Source: Stenotrophomonas bentonitica
GTDB lineage: Bacteria > Pseudomonadota > Gammaproteobacteria > Xanthomonadales > Xanthomonadaceae
Assembly (NCBI RefSeq): GCF_013185915.1
Contig: NZ_JAAZUH010000001.1
Span: 1,426,001 to 1,490,000 of the forward strand
DNA length: 64,000 nucleotides
Direction: 5' to 3'
Shown here: piece by piece, positions 28,427 to 37,957 of the stretch
Layout of the letters: each line of letters begins with the position of its first letter
Position numbering within the stretch: the first letter of the stretch is position 1
Notes under the pieces: model-generated
What the model saw: the letters and a program-made list of their open reading frames with translations, nothing else
What the model was told of the DNA's origin: nothing
Databases searched by the model: none
Translations under genes and position numbers: made by a program

Positions 28427-29158
28427 TCAGGCGTAGGCGTCCGCGCCGAGGTCGGCGTTGGAGAACACGTCCTGCACGTCGTCCAGGTCTTCCAGCATGT
28501 CCAGCATCTTCTTGACCTGCAGGGCGGTGTCGCCCTCGACCTTGATGTCGTTGTCCGCGCGGAAGGTGAGTTCGGCGTGGTCCGGCTTCAGGCCGGCCGC
28601 TTCCATGGCTTCCTTGACCGCGTGGTACATGTCGGCCGCGGTCAGCACGTCGATGGCGCCGTCCTCGGGGTAGACCACCACGTCATCGGCGCCGGCCTCG
28701 ATGGCCGCCTCGGTCACCGCGTCTTCGTTGGCGCCGCCGGCAAAGTGCAGCACGCCCACGCGCTTGAACATGAACGACACCGAGCCTTCCGTGCCCATGT
28801 TGCCGCCGCACTTGCTGAACGCGTGGCGGACATCGGCCACGGTACGCACGCGGTTGTCGGTCAGGCAGTCGACGATCACGGCCACGCCACCGGGGGCATA
28901 GCCCTCGTAGCGGATCTCTTCGTACTCCACCCCTTCCAGCTCGCCGGTGGCCTTCTTGATGGCCCGTTCGATCACGTCCTTGGACATGTTCGAGGCCAGG
29001 CCCTTGTCCATGGCCACGCGCAGGCGCGGGTTGTTGTTGGGGTCGCCTCCACCGCCGCGCGCGGCAACGCCGATCTCGCGGATGATCTTGGTGAAAATCT
29101 TGCCGCGCTTCGCGTCAGACGCGTTTTTGCGGTTTTCGATGGAAGGGCCTCTACCCAT
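28427..29158 (-). CDS. yebC: YebC/PmpR family protein
   Basis: This 243-residue protein has start [20 protein letters not shown] and [20 protein letters not shown], the family signatures. YebC has been reported as a DNA-binding regulator (PmpR) and, in later work, as a factor that helps ribosomes through proline stretches. It is the usual neighbour of ruvC. Its length matches the family (about 245). Confidence 0.96.
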   Translation of the reverse strand: MGRGPSIENRKNASDAKRGKIFTKIIREIGVAARGGGGDPNNNPRLRVAMDKGLASNMSKDVIERAIKKATGELEGVEYEEIRYEGYAPGGVAVIVDCLTDNRVRTVADVRHAFSKCGGNMGTEGSVSFMFKRVGVLHFAGGANEDAVTEAAIEAGADDVVVYPEDGAIDVLTAADMYHAVKEAMEAAGLKPDHAELTFRADNDIKVEGDTALQVKKMLDMLEDLDDVQDVFSNADLGADAYA

Positions 29159-29212
29159 GGGTGTTTCCGTGCTTGCGTGGGAACAGGGCGCGGATTCTAC
29201 CTGATCGGCCGC

Positions 29213-29845
29213 TCAGGCGGCGTGGGCGGTTCGGTCCGGGCGGAAGCAGCCGTCGCGCAGGAAGGCGGCGGTCTGGCGGGCAGCGTCGGGCGAGAACACC
29301 AGGCCGCTGTGGCTGGCGGCGACCACGCAGTGGTCGGCCAGGCCCGGCAGGCGGGTTTCGTCCAGCGCCACGGTGCCGTCGGAGGCCTCGCCGATGGCGC
29401 CCAGCAGGCTGCCCAGGCCGTGCGGCACCGAGCCGGCGATCAGCCCGACCTGCGCCCTGCCCTGCCAGTCCGGCAGGCCGTCCAGCAGCAGGTCCGAACT
29501 GCGACCCAGCGCCGCCGACCAGCCATGTTCGGCCAGGGTACGGGCGGTGCCGCTGCCGCGCAGCGGCGAGCCCAGGCAGACCACCCGCGAGACCGGCAGG
29601 TCGGGCTGGCGGCGGAGTGCCTCCAGCGCGACCAGGCCGCCCAGGCTGTGCCCGACCAGGGCCACCGGACCGCTGTCCTTGAGTCGCTGCAGGAGCTGCG
29701 GCACGGCCACGTCGGGGCCACCGAACACGCTGGCATAGCCGAAGGTGTCCACGCTGAAGCCACGCGCGCGCAGGCGCCAGGCCAACGGGCCGACCCAGGC
29801 GCGGGCATTCCAGATGCCATGCAGCAGTAAAACGGGGGGATTCAT
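29213..29845 (-). CDS. Alpha/beta hydrolase (esterase/lipase-like)
   Basis: This 210-residue serine hydrolase has the oxyanion-loop HGIW near residue 9, nucleophile elbow GHSLGG (about 65-70), an acidic residue in the SDLLLDGLPD region, and a late His (ASHSGL, about 183) as probable catalytic base. There is no signal peptide, so it is cytoplasmic. It resembles short PGAP1/DUF676-like esterases. The substrate is unknown. Confidence 0.85.
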   Translation of the reverse strand: MNPPVLLLHGIWNARAWVGPLAWRLRARGFSVDTFGYASVFGGPDVAVPQLLQRLKDSGPVALVGHSLGGLVALEALRRQPDLPVSRVVCLGSPLRGSGTARTLAEHGWSAALGRSSDLLLDGLPDWQGRAQVGLIAGSVPHGLGSLLGAIGEASDGTVALDETRLPGLADHCVVAASHSGLVFSPDAARQTAAFLRDGCFRPDRTAHAA

Positions 29846-29942
29846 GGGGGCAGCGTAGCCGGTGCGAACCGTTCCAGCAGTAGGAGACGGCCCAATTAGA
29901 CAGATGGACTGACGAACGGCGGGTGAAGCCGCGGCGAGGCGT

Positions 29943-30464
29943 TCAGGAAGCCTGCGGATTGCGGCGCAGGATGAACTCGAGATCCCTCACCTGCCCGACC
30001 GGGAACTCGTAGGTACCCACTTTTTCGAAGCCGTAGCGGGCGTAGAAACGCTGCGCGCCGAAATTCTCGGACCACACGCCCAGCCACAGGGTGCGCGGGC
30101 CGTCGCGTTCCAGCCAGGCCAGCGCGGTTTCCAGCAGGCGGCTGCCCCAGCCGCTGCTCTGTTCGTCCTTGATCAGGTACAGGCGCTTGAGCTCGCCATC
30201 GCCGGCCTGCACCTGCTCATGCGGCAGGCCGCAGGGGCCGGCGGCGGCATGGCCCACGGCCACGCCGTCGCGTTCCAGCAGCCACACCGCGTAATCGGGG
30301 TGCGACAGGATCACCTGCTGGCGGTCGACCGCGTAGGCCTCGGCGAGGAAATCCTGCAGGTCCTGCGGCGGGTACAGGTGGCCGAAAGTTTCCACGAAGG
30401 TGCGGGTGGCCAGCACCGACAAGGTCGGTGCGTCTTCGGGGCCGGCGCGGCGGATGGTGTACAT
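29943..30464 (-). CDS. GNAT family N-acetyltransferase (paralogue of 12643)
   Basis: This 173-residue acetyltransferase has the acetyl-CoA loop in LIKDEQSSGWGSRLLE, preceded by ELKRLY, and NFGAQRFYARYGFEKVGTYE near the end. It is about as long as, and strongly similar to, the GNAT at 12643-13155 (both have ETFG..YPP.DL near residue 25 and end DLEFILRR). It starts 20 bp after the acidic-tail gene and may be cotranscribed. The substrate is unknown. Confidence 0.9.
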   Translation of the reverse strand: MYTIRRAGPEDAPTLSVLATRTFVETFGHLYPPQDLQDFLAEAYAVDRQQVILSHPDYAVWLLERDGVAVGHAAAGPCGLPHEQVQAGDGELKRLYLIKDEQSSGWGSRLLETALAWLERDGPRTLWLGVWSENFGAQRFYARYGFEKVGTYEFPVGQVRDLEFILRRNPQAS

Positions 30465-30484
30465 GGACGGGTGCGGGACAGGCC

Positions 30485-30820
30485 TCAGGCCTGCGTCCCC
30501 TTGGCGGCGTCTTCTTCTTCGCCGTCTTCGTCCTCTTCCTCGTACTCCTCGTCCTCTTCCTCGTCGTCCTCGCCTTCTTCGTACTCTTCGTCTTCCTCGT
30601 CGCCTTCTTCTTCGTCGTCTTCGTAATCCTCGACGCCGAAGTCCTCACCGTCCCAGCGGCCTTCGCCATCGGCGACGAAGGTCAGCGCCATCGCGGCGGG
30701 GTTGGTACCCACGCGCACCAGCCAGCCGCCGAACACGCGGGCGCGCTCGGTCACCAGGTTGGCATCGCTGCCCTCATTGCCCAGCTTTTCCCATTCCACT
30801 ACGAACGCAACGTCGGACAT
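30485..30820 (-). CDS. Small protein with polyacidic C-terminal tail
   Basis: This 111-residue protein has a short folded N-terminal region (1-60, VAFVVEWEKLGNEGSDANLV...FGGWLVRVG) and a nearly pure Asp/Glu/Tyr tail from about 63 to 103 (DYEDDEEEGDEEDEEYEEGE). The tail gives a very low pI and is likely disordered. It lies downstream of aspS and upstream of the second GNAT on the same strand. Family not recognised; a DNA mimic or basic-protein binder is one possibility, not shown. Confidence 0.8.
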   Translation of the reverse strand: MSDVAFVVEWEKLGNEGSDANLVTERARVFGGWLVRVGTNPAAMALTFVADGEGRWDGEDFGVEDYEDDEEEGDEEDEEYEEGEDDEEEDEEYEEEDEDGEEEDAAKGTQA

Positions 30821-30846
30821 TTCTGGATCTCCTGATGGATAAAGGC

Positions 30847-30869
30847 AGCCGGGCAGAGCCCGGCTCTAC
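30847..30869 (-). repeat. SMAG-type REP element
   Basis: On the minus strand GTAG, then AGCCGGGC-TCT-GCCCGGCT. It lies between aspS and the acidic-tail gene. Confidence 0.85.
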
Positions 30870-30905
30870 GCGTGGGAGCATGTTCCGCGAAGGCGGACCA
30901 TGAGG

Positions 30906-32654
30906 TTATTTCTTCGGGCGGACCTGGATGTGCACTTCGGCCAGCTGCTCGTCCGGGATCGGCGAAGGGGCGCCGGTCATCAGGCACTGCGCGCCGGTGG
31001 TCTTCGGGAACGGAATGACGTCGCGGATAGATTCGGTACCGGCCATCAGCGCGGCGATACGGTCGATGCCGAAGGCGATGCCACCGTGCGGCGGTGCGCC
31101 GAAACGCAGCGCGTCGAGCAGGAAGCCGAACTTGGCTTCGGCCTCTTCGGCGCCGATGCCGAGCAGTTCGAACACCGCGCTCTGCATGTCCGAACGGTGG
31201 ATACGGATCGAACCGCCGCCGATCTCGTTGCCGTTCAGCACCATGTCATAGCCGCGCGACACGGCCGTCTTCGCGTTGGCGCGCAGGTCGGCGATGTCGT
31301 CCACCGCAGGAGCGGTGAAGGGGTGATGCAGGGCGACGTAGCGCTGGGCTTCGTCGTCGTACTCGAACATCGGGAAGTCGGTCACCCACAGCGGCGCCCA
31401 ACCGTCGGCGACCAGGCCGAAGTCCTTGCCGGCCTTCAGGCGCAGCGCGCCCATGAAGTCGGACACCTTGTTGTAGCCACCGGCGCCGAAGAACACGATG
31501 TCGCCGTTGCCGGCACCGACGTGCGCGACCAGCGCGGCGAAGGCGTCTTCGCTGAAGAACTTGGCGATCGGCGAGCTGACCTCGCCGTTCTCGGCGATCT
31601 TGATATAGGCCAGGCCCTTGGCGCCGTACTTGGCGGCGTGCGCGGCATATTCATCGATCTGCTTGCGCGAGAGGCTGGCACCGCCAGGAATGCGCAGCGC
31701 GGCCACGCGACCGTCCGGGTCGGCGGCGGCGCTGGCGAACACCGGGAACTCGCTGGCCTTGACCAGCTCGGCCACGTCCACCAGCTCCAACGCGATGCGC
31801 AGGTCCGGCTTGTCCGAGCCATAGCGACGCATCGCCTCGGCCCAGGTCATGCGCGGGAAGCTGGCGGCCAGCTCCACGTCCACCACTTCCTTGAAGATGG
31901 CGCGGATCATGCCTTCCACGAAGTCCTGCACGTCGCGCTCGCGCACGAAGGCGAATTCCATGTCCAGCTGGGTGAATTCCAGCTGGCGGTCGGCGCGCAG
32001 GGCTTCGTCGCGGAAGCAGCGCGCGATCTGGTAGTAGCGGTCGAAGCCGGCCACCATCAGGATCTGCTTGAACAGCTGCGGGCTCTGCGGCAGTGCGTAG
32101 AACTCGCCCGGGTGCATGCGCGCCGGCACCAGGAAGTCGCGCGCGCCTTCCGGGGTGGCCTTGGTCAGGATCGGGGTTTCGATGTCCTGGAAGCCGGTGG
32201 CGTCCAGGTGGCGGCGCAGCGCCTGCACCAGCTTGATGCGGGTGCGCTGCATGCGCTGCATTTCCGGGCGGCGCAGGTCCAGGTAACGGTACTTCAGGCG
32301 GGTTTCCTCGCCCGGGTTCTCGTGCGCGTGGAACGGCAGCGGCTCGGCCTTGTTCAGCACGGTGATGCGGGTGGCCACGATCTCGACCTGGCCGGTCTTG
32401 ATCTTGTCGTTTACCGCATGACGCTTGCGCACCACGCCTTCCACCTGCAGAACGTCCTCGTAGCCCAGGCTGGCGGCCACGGCGAACACTTCACCGTTCT
32501 CCGGCTCCACGGTCACCTGCACGATGCCTTCATGATCGCGCAGATCGATGAAGCACACGCCGCCCAGGTTGCGGGCAACGTCGGTCCAGCCGGCGAGGGT
32601 GACAGTCTGGCCAATCAGGGTCTCGTCGACCAGGCCGCAGAAGTGGGTACGCAT
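30906..32654 (-). CDS. aspS: Aspartyl-tRNA synthetase
   Basis: This 582-residue class II synthetase charges tRNA-Asp. The anticodon-binding OB fold (about 1-110) has [19 protein letters not shown]; class II motifs follow: motif 2 [20 protein letters not shown], the flipping loop and aspartate site TQLDMEFAF, the bacterial insertion (about 290-420), and motif 3 [14 protein letters not shown]. The ATG opening MRTHFCG has GGAG upstream; an alternative 14 codons earlier lacks it. Confidence 0.97.
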   Translation of the reverse strand: MRTHFCGLVDETLIGQTVTLAGWTDVARNLGGVCFIDLRDHEGIVQVTVEPENGEVFAVAASLGYEDVLQVEGVVRKRHAVNDKIKTGQVEIVATRITVLNKAEPLPFHAHENPGEETRLKYRYLDLRRPEMQRMQRTRIKLVQALRRHLDATGFQDIETPILTKATPEGARDFLVPARMHPGEFYALPQSPQLFKQILMVAGFDRYYQIARCFRDEALRADRQLEFTQLDMEFAFVRERDVQDFVEGMIRAIFKEVVDVELAASFPRMTWAEAMRRYGSDKPDLRIALELVDVAELVKASEFPVFASAAADPDGRVAALRIPGGASLSRKQIDEYAAHAAKYGAKGLAYIKIAENGEVSSPIAKFFSEDAFAALVAHVGAGNGDIVFFGAGGYNKVSDFMGALRLKAGKDFGLVADGWAPLWVTDFPMFEYDDEAQRYVALHHPFTAPAVDDIADLRANAKTAVSRGYDMVLNGNEIGGGSIRIHRSDMQSAVFELLGIGAEEAEAKFGFLLDALRFGAPPHGGIAFGIDRIAALMAGTESIRDVIPFPKTTGAQCLMTGAPSPIPDEQLAEVHIQVRPKK

Positions 32655-32811
32655 GGGGGTAAAGCTCCGCAGGAGATTGCCGGCGCCAGGCGGCACCGGT
32701 CAGCCCGTTATTCTGCGGCCGGCGACCCGTTGGGGCAAATCCGGATGGTCACATGGGCTTGATCTGGCCGGGCAGATAGTGCCCGGACCACCATGCGCAA
32801 GGGGATTTGCC

Positions 32812-33546
32812 ATGAACCGTCTCGCTATTGCCTGCCTCACGGCCGTGCTGGCGTGCAGCGCCCCGACCCTGCACGCCCAGGTCAACGCCCGGGCCTACGC
32901 CCCGGAAAACCTCCGCACCCTGTCCATCAACGACCAGCAGCGGGTCATTTCCCAGGAATATGCGGAGCAGTCGGGGGGACGCCGCATCCCGGACGACCAG
33001 ATGCGCTTCTACCTGGACCAGGTAAATCGGTCGTCCTGGGGCTTTTCACGCATCAAACAGGACATTGCCACCTCGCTCAGCGGGTCCGGTGGGGGCTGGA
33101 ACCCGGGGGGCGGTGGCTGGAACCCCGGCGGCGGCAACAACGGGGTGGTCCGCTGCGAGAGCAACGACAACCGCCAGCGGGTGTGCGCCACCAGCTGGCG
33201 CAGCGCGCGCCTGTCCCGGCAGATCTCCAGCACCCAGTGCGTGCAGAACCGGAACTGGGGCTCGCGCAACGGCCAGGTCTGGGTCAGCGGGGGCTGCCGG
33301 GCCGATTTCGTCGACGGCCGTGGGGGCGGCTGGAATCCGGGCGGTCCGGGCAGCAGCTACACCGTGACCTGCAGCAGCACCGGCAACCGCACCCAGACCT
33401 GCGCCTGGGACATGAGCCGGGGCCGACCGGTGCTGATCCAGCAGCTGTCGGGCAGCCCGTGCCGGGAAAACAACACCTGGGGCTTCCGCGGCAACCAGAT
33501 CTGGGTCAGCAACGGGTGCCGGGCACGGTTTGGCGCGAGGCGGTGA
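32812..33546 (+). CDS. Exported protein with two DUF3011 repeats
   Basis: This 244-residue secreted protein has a signal peptide at 1-23 (LHAQ). An N-terminal region (24-85) is unique (NAYAPENLRTL-like; SINDQQRVISQEYAEQSGG). Glycine linkers with three GGGWNPGG units separate two DUF3011 domains: VRCESNDNRQRVC..QNRNWGSRNGQVWVSGGC and VTCSSTGNRTQTC..ENNTWGFRGNQIWVSNGC, each with four Cys. SD GGGGA lies before the ATG. It is related to the single-repeat gene at 14519. Function unknown. Confidence 0.87.
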   Translation: MNRLAIACLTAVLACSAPTLHAQVNARAYAPENLRTLSINDQQRVISQEYAEQSGGRRIPDDQMRFYLDQVNRSSWGFSRIKQDIATSLSGSGGGWNPGGGGWNPGGGNNGVVRCESNDNRQRVCATSWRSARLSRQISSTQCVQNRNWGSRNGQVWVSGGCRADFVDGRGGGWNPGGPGSSYTVTCSSTGNRTQTCAWDMSRGRPVLIQQLSGSPCRENNTWGFRGNQIWVSNGCRARFGARR

Positions 33547-33562
33547 ATCTGGTCGGCGGTTC

Positions 33563-33624
33563 AGCCACGCAGGGCGTAGCTCTACCGGCGCCACGGAAGC
33601 GGTAGAGCCACGCCCTGCGTGGCT
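33563..33624. repeat. Inverted pair of SMAG-type REPs
   Basis: Two units with arms AGCCACGC/GCGTGGCT: 33563-33585 on the minus strand and 33602-33624 on the plus strand, GTAG ends facing each other 16 bases apart. One unit has an A for G change in its arm (GCGTAGCT). The pair can fold into a long hairpin and sits between convergent genes. Confidence 0.85.
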
Positions 33625-33632
33625 GCACCGTG

Positions 33633-34265
33633 TCAGGGTTTTACGTCCGCGCCCCAGGGCGCGGGCGGCAGCGCGACCGGGTGGGCCAGGTCGAACACCA
33701 CCTGGAACTTCCGGCCGCCCGGACGGGTGAGCTCGTAGACGAAGCGCTCGTCCGGTTCGACTTCCATCGCCCAGGTATTGGTCACCGAGGCCTCCATGCC
33801 CGCCTTGCGGAACATCGCCACCGACTCGGCATCGACCGGGAACGACTGGCGCTGCGCGGTGCCCGGCGGCGCACTGTCGCCACCGTACATCGTCACCGCG
33901 TCGGGGCTGCCATCGGCATGCCGGTGGTCGTGCTTCAGGCGCAGGCCGGTGTCGGTGCGGCTGAGCACCCAGGTGCGCGAATGATCGTCGCCGACATGGA
34001 AGGGAATGCGCAGCTCGTGCGCGGCGTCATCGCAGCCGCGCACGTGCATCACCAGGCGTTTGCCGTCGAACGGATCGGGCGTGGCGCTGCGCGGCTCGTT
34101 CACCACCACGCGGCCTTCGTAGGCTTTCCCGCAGTGCGCGGCAACGGCCGCAAGAAACGCGTCGGCGGGCGCCATCGCAACGTCATGGGCGACCTGGTCG
34201 CGCTGGCTGTTGCAGCCGGCAAGCAACACTGCGGCGGCAAGAGGAAGATATCGATGCACAGTCAT
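33633..34265 (-). CDS. Hypothetical lipoprotein
   Basis: This 210-residue protein has lipobox LLAGC (Cys18) after a short signal. The mature part has two further cysteines (HCGKAYEG, RGCDDAAHE), FDGKRLVMHV and a beta-rich C-terminal half (FVYELTRPGGRKFQVVFDL). I do not recognise the family. It is divergent from the MFS-ggpPS operon, sharing a 128-bp upstream region, and may share regulation with it. Confidence 0.8.
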   Translation of the reverse strand: MTVHRYLPLAAAVLLAGCNSQRDQVAHDVAMAPADAFLAAVAAHCGKAYEGRVVVNEPRSATPDPFDGKRLVMHVRGCDDAAHELRIPFHVGDDHSRTWVLSRTDTGLRLKHDHRHADGSPDAVTMYGGDSAPPGTAQRQSFPVDAESVAMFRKAGMEASVTNTWAMEVEPDERFVYELTRPGGRKFQVVFDLAHPVALPPAPWGADVKP

Positions 34266-34329
34266 GCAGCCACCCTAGCCCGCACTCGCGCGCAGCGCAA
34301 ATTCAGCGGCACTTTTCTGCAACAAAGGG

Positions 34330-34358
34330 TTGATTACGACTGTGTTAGGGTAATAAAC
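34330..34358 (+). promoter_or_regulatory. Candidate promoter of the MFS-ggpPS operon
   Basis: TTGATT (34330-34335) is followed by AT-rich TAATAAAC at 34351-34358, giving 15-17 bp spacing, in the only AT-rich part of the divergent intergenic region. It resembles a sigma-70 type promoter. Confidence 0.4.
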
Positions 34359-34393
34359 GTGACCTGTTCGCCTTCCCCACGAAGGTTGCGCGC

Positions 34394-35656
34394 ATGTTGC
34401 GGCTGACCGCCCTGCTCGCAGGCGTCGCGCTGCTGTTGACCGGCAGCGGGCTGCTTGGCACCTTGCTGGCGGTAAGCGGTGGTGAGGCCGGCTTCGGTGC
34501 CGGTACGTTGGGCCTGGTGATGTCCGGTTATTTCGCGGGCTTCTTCATGGGCACCTTCTTCGCGCCGTCGCTGATCCGCCGTATCGGCCATATCCGTGCG
34601 TTCGCCTTCTTCGCTGCCCTCGCCGCCATTGCGGTGCTGCTGCATCCGCTGTGGCTCAACGCCTGGCTGTGGGGGCTGCTGCGCATCATCACCGGCATCG
34701 CGCTGGTCGGCCTCTACACCGTGATTGAAAGCTGGCTCAACGCCGAGCCGGACCCGCGCCAACGCAGCCGCGCGTTCTCGCTGTACATGGTGGTCAACCT
34801 CTCGGCACTGGCGCTTGGCCAGATCCTGCTGATGGTCAGCAACGCCCCGGCGATCGCGATGTTCATGCTGATCGCCATGCTGATCTGCGCGGCCGTGCTG
34901 CCGATCACCGCCACCCGCCTGATCCCGCCGGAAGTGCCGTCGGTGCCGCGCCTGAAACTGTCCACGCTGTATGGCATGGCGCCGGTCGCCACCGTGGCCG
35001 CCGGCCTGTCCGGGCTGGCGATGGGCGCGTTCTGGGGCCTGTTGCCGGTGTATGCCGGCGAGGTCGGGCTGGACAGCGATGGCGTGGCGCGATTCATGCT
35101 CACCGCCATTGCCGGCGGTGCGCTGCTGCAGTGGCCGCTGGGCCATATCAGCGACGGCCACGACCGCCGCACCGGGCTGGTCGCGCTGTGCCTGGCTGCC
35201 GGCGGCATCGCGGTGGTCGCGGCGATGCCGATGGTGCAGGTACAGACCTGGCTGTTGTTCGGCCTGTTCTTCTTCTACGGCGGCCTGGCGTTTTCGCTGT
35301 ATCCGTTCGCGGTGGCGCACATGCTCGATTACCTGCCGCGCGAGCACCTGCTGTCCGGCTGTTCCAGCCTGCTGCTGGTGCATGGCGTGGGCGCGGCGAT
35401 CGGCCCGGCGCTGGCCGGCGCGGCCATGCAGCAGTTCGGCCCGGCCGCCCTGCCCCTGTACTTCGCCGTGGTGCTCGGTGCGCTGGCCCTGTTCACCACC
35501 GCGCGCCTGCTCAGCTTCAGCCGCCTGCGCACGCATCCGGTGCTGTTCCGGCTGATGCTGCGCACCACCCCGGCGGCGCTGGAGCTGATGCCCGAAACCG
35601 ACGTCGCGCCGCCGCCGGACACCCCTCCCAACCCTCCCGATAAGGAAGTGCATTGA
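34394..35656 (+). CDS. MFS transporter, YcaD-like
   Basis: This 420-residue inner-membrane protein has 12 predicted helices and a Pro-rich tail (PDTPPNPPDK). MFS-type loops include RRIGHIRAF and DGHDRRTGL, the two related cytoplasmic loops. It precedes ggpPS with overlapping stop and start codons, the same pairing reported in S. rhizophila, where a ycaD gene next to ggpPS has been linked to osmolyte transport. Export or re-uptake of glucosylglycerol is thus the working idea; the sequence itself only shows an MFS carrier. Confidence 0.88.
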   Translation: MLRLTALLAGVALLLTGSGLLGTLLAVSGGEAGFGAGTLGLVMSGYFAGFFMGTFFAPSLIRRIGHIRAFAFFAALAAIAVLLHPLWLNAWLWGLLRIITGIALVGLYTVIESWLNAEPDPRQRSRAFSLYMVVNLSALALGQILLMVSNAPAIAMFMLIAMLICAAVLPITATRLIPPEVPSVPRLKLSTLYGMAPVATVAAGLSGLAMGAFWGLLPVYAGEVGLDSDGVARFMLTAIAGGALLQWPLGHISDGHDRRTGLVALCLAAGGIAVVAAMPMVQVQTWLLFGLFFFYGGLAFSLYPFAVAHMLDYLPREHLLSGCSSLLLVHGVGAAIGPALAGAAMQQFGPAALPLYFAVVLGALALFTTARLLSFSRLRTHPVLFRLMLRTTPAALELMPETDVAPPPDTPPNPPDKEVH

Positions 35657-37956
35657 CTGTATCGACACCCGCCACGCCCACCTCACCCCGCAACACGTCG
35701 GCCCTGCCGGCACCGCAACTGATCCTCGCCACCGACTTGGATGGCACCTTTCTCGCCGGCGACCCCGCCGCGCGCCACCGCCTGTACCGGCTGGTCGACC
35801 AGCACCCCGGCATCCGCCTGATCTTCATCACCGGCCGCGGCCTGGAAGCGGTGATGCCCCTGCTCTCCGATCCCGCCATTCCGCGCCCCGACTACGTGGT
35901 CTGCGATGTGGGCGCCACCGTGGTCGACGGCCACACCCTGCAGCCGCTGCAGCCCCTGCAATCGATGATCGACGCGCACTGGCCCGGTGAACACGTGGTC
36001 GCTGCGGCAATGCGCCCGTTCACCGCGCTGCAGCGCCAGGACGTGCCGCAGGAGCGCCGCTGCTCGTATTTCTGCGATCCGCAGACGCTGGCGCCGCTGC
36101 GCGCGCAGATCCAGGCCGCCGCCGAGGCGCTGGGCTGCGACGTGCTGTACTCGGCCGACCGCTACCTGGACATCCTGCCGCCGGACACCGACAAGGGCCG
36201 CACCCTGGCCGCGCTGGCGCGCCTGCTGGAACTGCCGCGTGACCGCATCCTGGTCGCCGGCGACACCCTCAACGATCTGTCGATGTACCGCGCCGGTTTC
36301 CGTGGCGTGTGCGTGGGCGAGTCCGAGCCCGCACTGACCGAGGCCACCGCCACGCTGGAACACACCTTCCATGCGCAGGCGCCCGGTTGCGGCGGCATTC
36401 TCGAAGCGATCGAACACTTCGGCCTGCTCGCTGCCGATGACGCCTGGCTGCAGCCGCCGGCGCAGGCGCGCGCCGAGGGCGCCGAGCTGGTGATGGTGTA
36501 CCACCGCCTGCCGTTCGACGAAGTCATGGAAGACGGCGTGCTGGTGCAACGCCCGCCGCGTTCGCCGAACGGCATCATTCCTTCGCTGCTGAGCTTCTTC
36601 GAAGGCGGCCAGAAGGGCTCCTGGGTGGCGTGGGGGATCGACGATCCCAAGCGCGGGCCGTTCCAGACGCATCTGCCGGTGGACGCCGGGCGCTACCCGA
36701 CCCTGACCGCCGCGCGCGTGCCGCTGAGCAAGCAGGAAGTGGACATCTTCTACAAACGCTTCTCCAAGGAAGCGTTCTGGCCGATGCTGCACGCGTTCTG
36801 GGAACGCGCGCGGTTCCGCGAGGACGACTGGCAGGTGTACCTGCAGGTGAACCGCAAGTTCGCCGAAGCGGTCGCCGCCGAAGCCGCGCATGGCGCCACG
36901 GTGTGGATCCACGACTACAACCTGTGGATGGTGCCGGGCACGCTGCGCGAACTGCGCCCGGACCTGAAGATCGCCTTCTTCCACCACACCTACTTCCCGT
37001 CGGCCGACGTATTCAACGTGGTGCCGTGGCGGCGCGAGATCATCGGCAGCCTGCTCAGCTGCGACTACATCGGGTTCCATATTCCGCGCCAGGTGGAAAA
37101 CTTCGTTGACGTGGTGCGGGGTGCGATGCCGGCCGAACGGCTGGCCTGGGAAAGCTGCGCGCCGCGCTTCCTGACCTACGGCTGCGCGGTTGGGCTGGAC
37201 ACCATGACCACGCGACTGCGCGTGGGCGACCGCGACGTGGCGCTGGGTGCGCACCCGGTCGGCACCGACCTGCGCCGCATCCATGCGGTGCTGGCGCGCG
37301 GCGATGTGCGCAACGACATCTTCAAGCTGCGCCGCGAGATCGGCGCGCGCAAGCTGGTGCTGTCGGTGGAACGGCTGGACTACACCAAGGGCACGCTGGC
37401 CAAGCTGGAGGCGTTCGAGCGCCTGCTCGAGCAGCATCCGGAGCGGCAAGGCAAGGTTACCCTGCTGATGGTGTGCGTACCGGCGGCGCGCGAAATGACC
37501 GTGTACCGCACGCTGCAGAACCAGATCGAACAGGCGGTGGGCCGGATCAACGGGCGCTTCTCGCGGCTGGACTGGACCCCGGTGCGCTTCTTCGCGCAGG
37601 CGCTGCCGTTCGAAGAGGTGGTGGCGCATTACGCGGCGGCGCAGGTGATGTGGATCACGCCGCTGCGCGATGGGTTGAACCTGGTGGCCAAGGAGTTCGT
37701 GGCCACGCAGGGGATCGAGGGCAGCAACGGGGTGCTGGTGTTGAGCGAATTCGCCGGGGCCGCGGCCGAGTTGAAGGGCGCGGTGTTGACCAATCCGCAT
37801 GACCCGGCCGATCTCACCGCCGGGTTGCTGCAGGCCTTGACGATGCCCGATGAGGAGGCCGCGGGGCGCATGCGGCAGCTGTTTGGCAGCGTGGAGTATT
37901 ACGACGTGGACCGGTGGGGACGGGAGTTTCTGCAGGCCGTGGGGGAGGCGGGCTGA
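35653..37956 (+). CDS. ggpPS: Glucosylglycerol-phosphate phosphatase/synthase fusion GgpPS
   Basis: This 767-residue two-domain enzyme makes the osmoprotectant glucosylglycerol from ADP-glucose and glycerol-3-phosphate. The N-terminal HAD phosphatase (about 22-265) has LATDLDGTFLAGD (nucleophile Asp), FITGRG and ILVAGDTLNDLSMY. The C-terminal GT20 glycosyltransferase (about 280-767) has WIHDYNLWMVP, FFHHTYFPS, SVERLDYTKG and TPLRDGLNLVAKEF. The order phosphatase-synthase and the SPP-like HAD separate it from OtsA and OtsB. It starts with TTG overlapping the MFS stop (TTGA), with AAGGAAG five bases before. The end is one base from the convergent beta-lactamase stop. Confidence 0.92.
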   Translation: MTVSTPATPTSPRNTSALPAPQLILATDLDGTFLAGDPAARHRLYRLVDQHPGIRLIFITGRGLEAVMPLLSDPAIPRPDYVVCDVGATVVDGHTLQPLQPLQSMIDAHWPGEHVVAAAMRPFTALQRQDVPQERRCSYFCDPQTLAPLRAQIQAAAEALGCDVLYSADRYLDILPPDTDKGRTLAALARLLELPRDRILVAGDTLNDLSMYRAGFRGVCVGESEPALTEATATLEHTFHAQAPGCGGILEAIEHFGLLAADDAWLQPPAQARAEGAELVMVYHRLPFDEVMEDGVLVQRPPRSPNGIIPSLLSFFEGGQKGSWVAWGIDDPKRGPFQTHLPVDAGRYPTLTAARVPLSKQEVDIFYKRFSKEAFWPMLHAFWERARFREDDWQVYLQVNRKFAEAVAAEAAHGATVWIHDYNLWMVPGTLRELRPDLKIAFFHHTYFPSADVFNVVPWRREIIGSLLSCDYIGFHIPRQVENFVDVVRGAMPAERLAWESCAPRFLTYGCAVGLDTMTTRLRVGDRDVALGAHPVGTDLRRIHAVLARGDVRNDIFKLRREIGARKLVLSVERLDYTKGTLAKLEAFERLLEQHPERQGKVTLLMVCVPAAREMTVYRTLQNQIEQAVGRINGRFSRLDWTPVRFFAQALPFEEVVAHYAAAQVMWITPLRDGLNLVAKEFVATQGIEGSNGVLVLSEFAGAAAELKGAVLTNPHDPADLTAGLLQALTMPDEEAAGRMRQLFGSVEYYDVDRWGREFLQAVGEAG

Positions 37957-37957
37957 A

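Noticed and set aside
35653..37956. Calling the HAD-GT20 fusion OtsBA (trehalose)
   Set aside because: The phosphatase comes first and is SPP/GgpP-like, and separate otsB and otsA occur at 61-64 kb.
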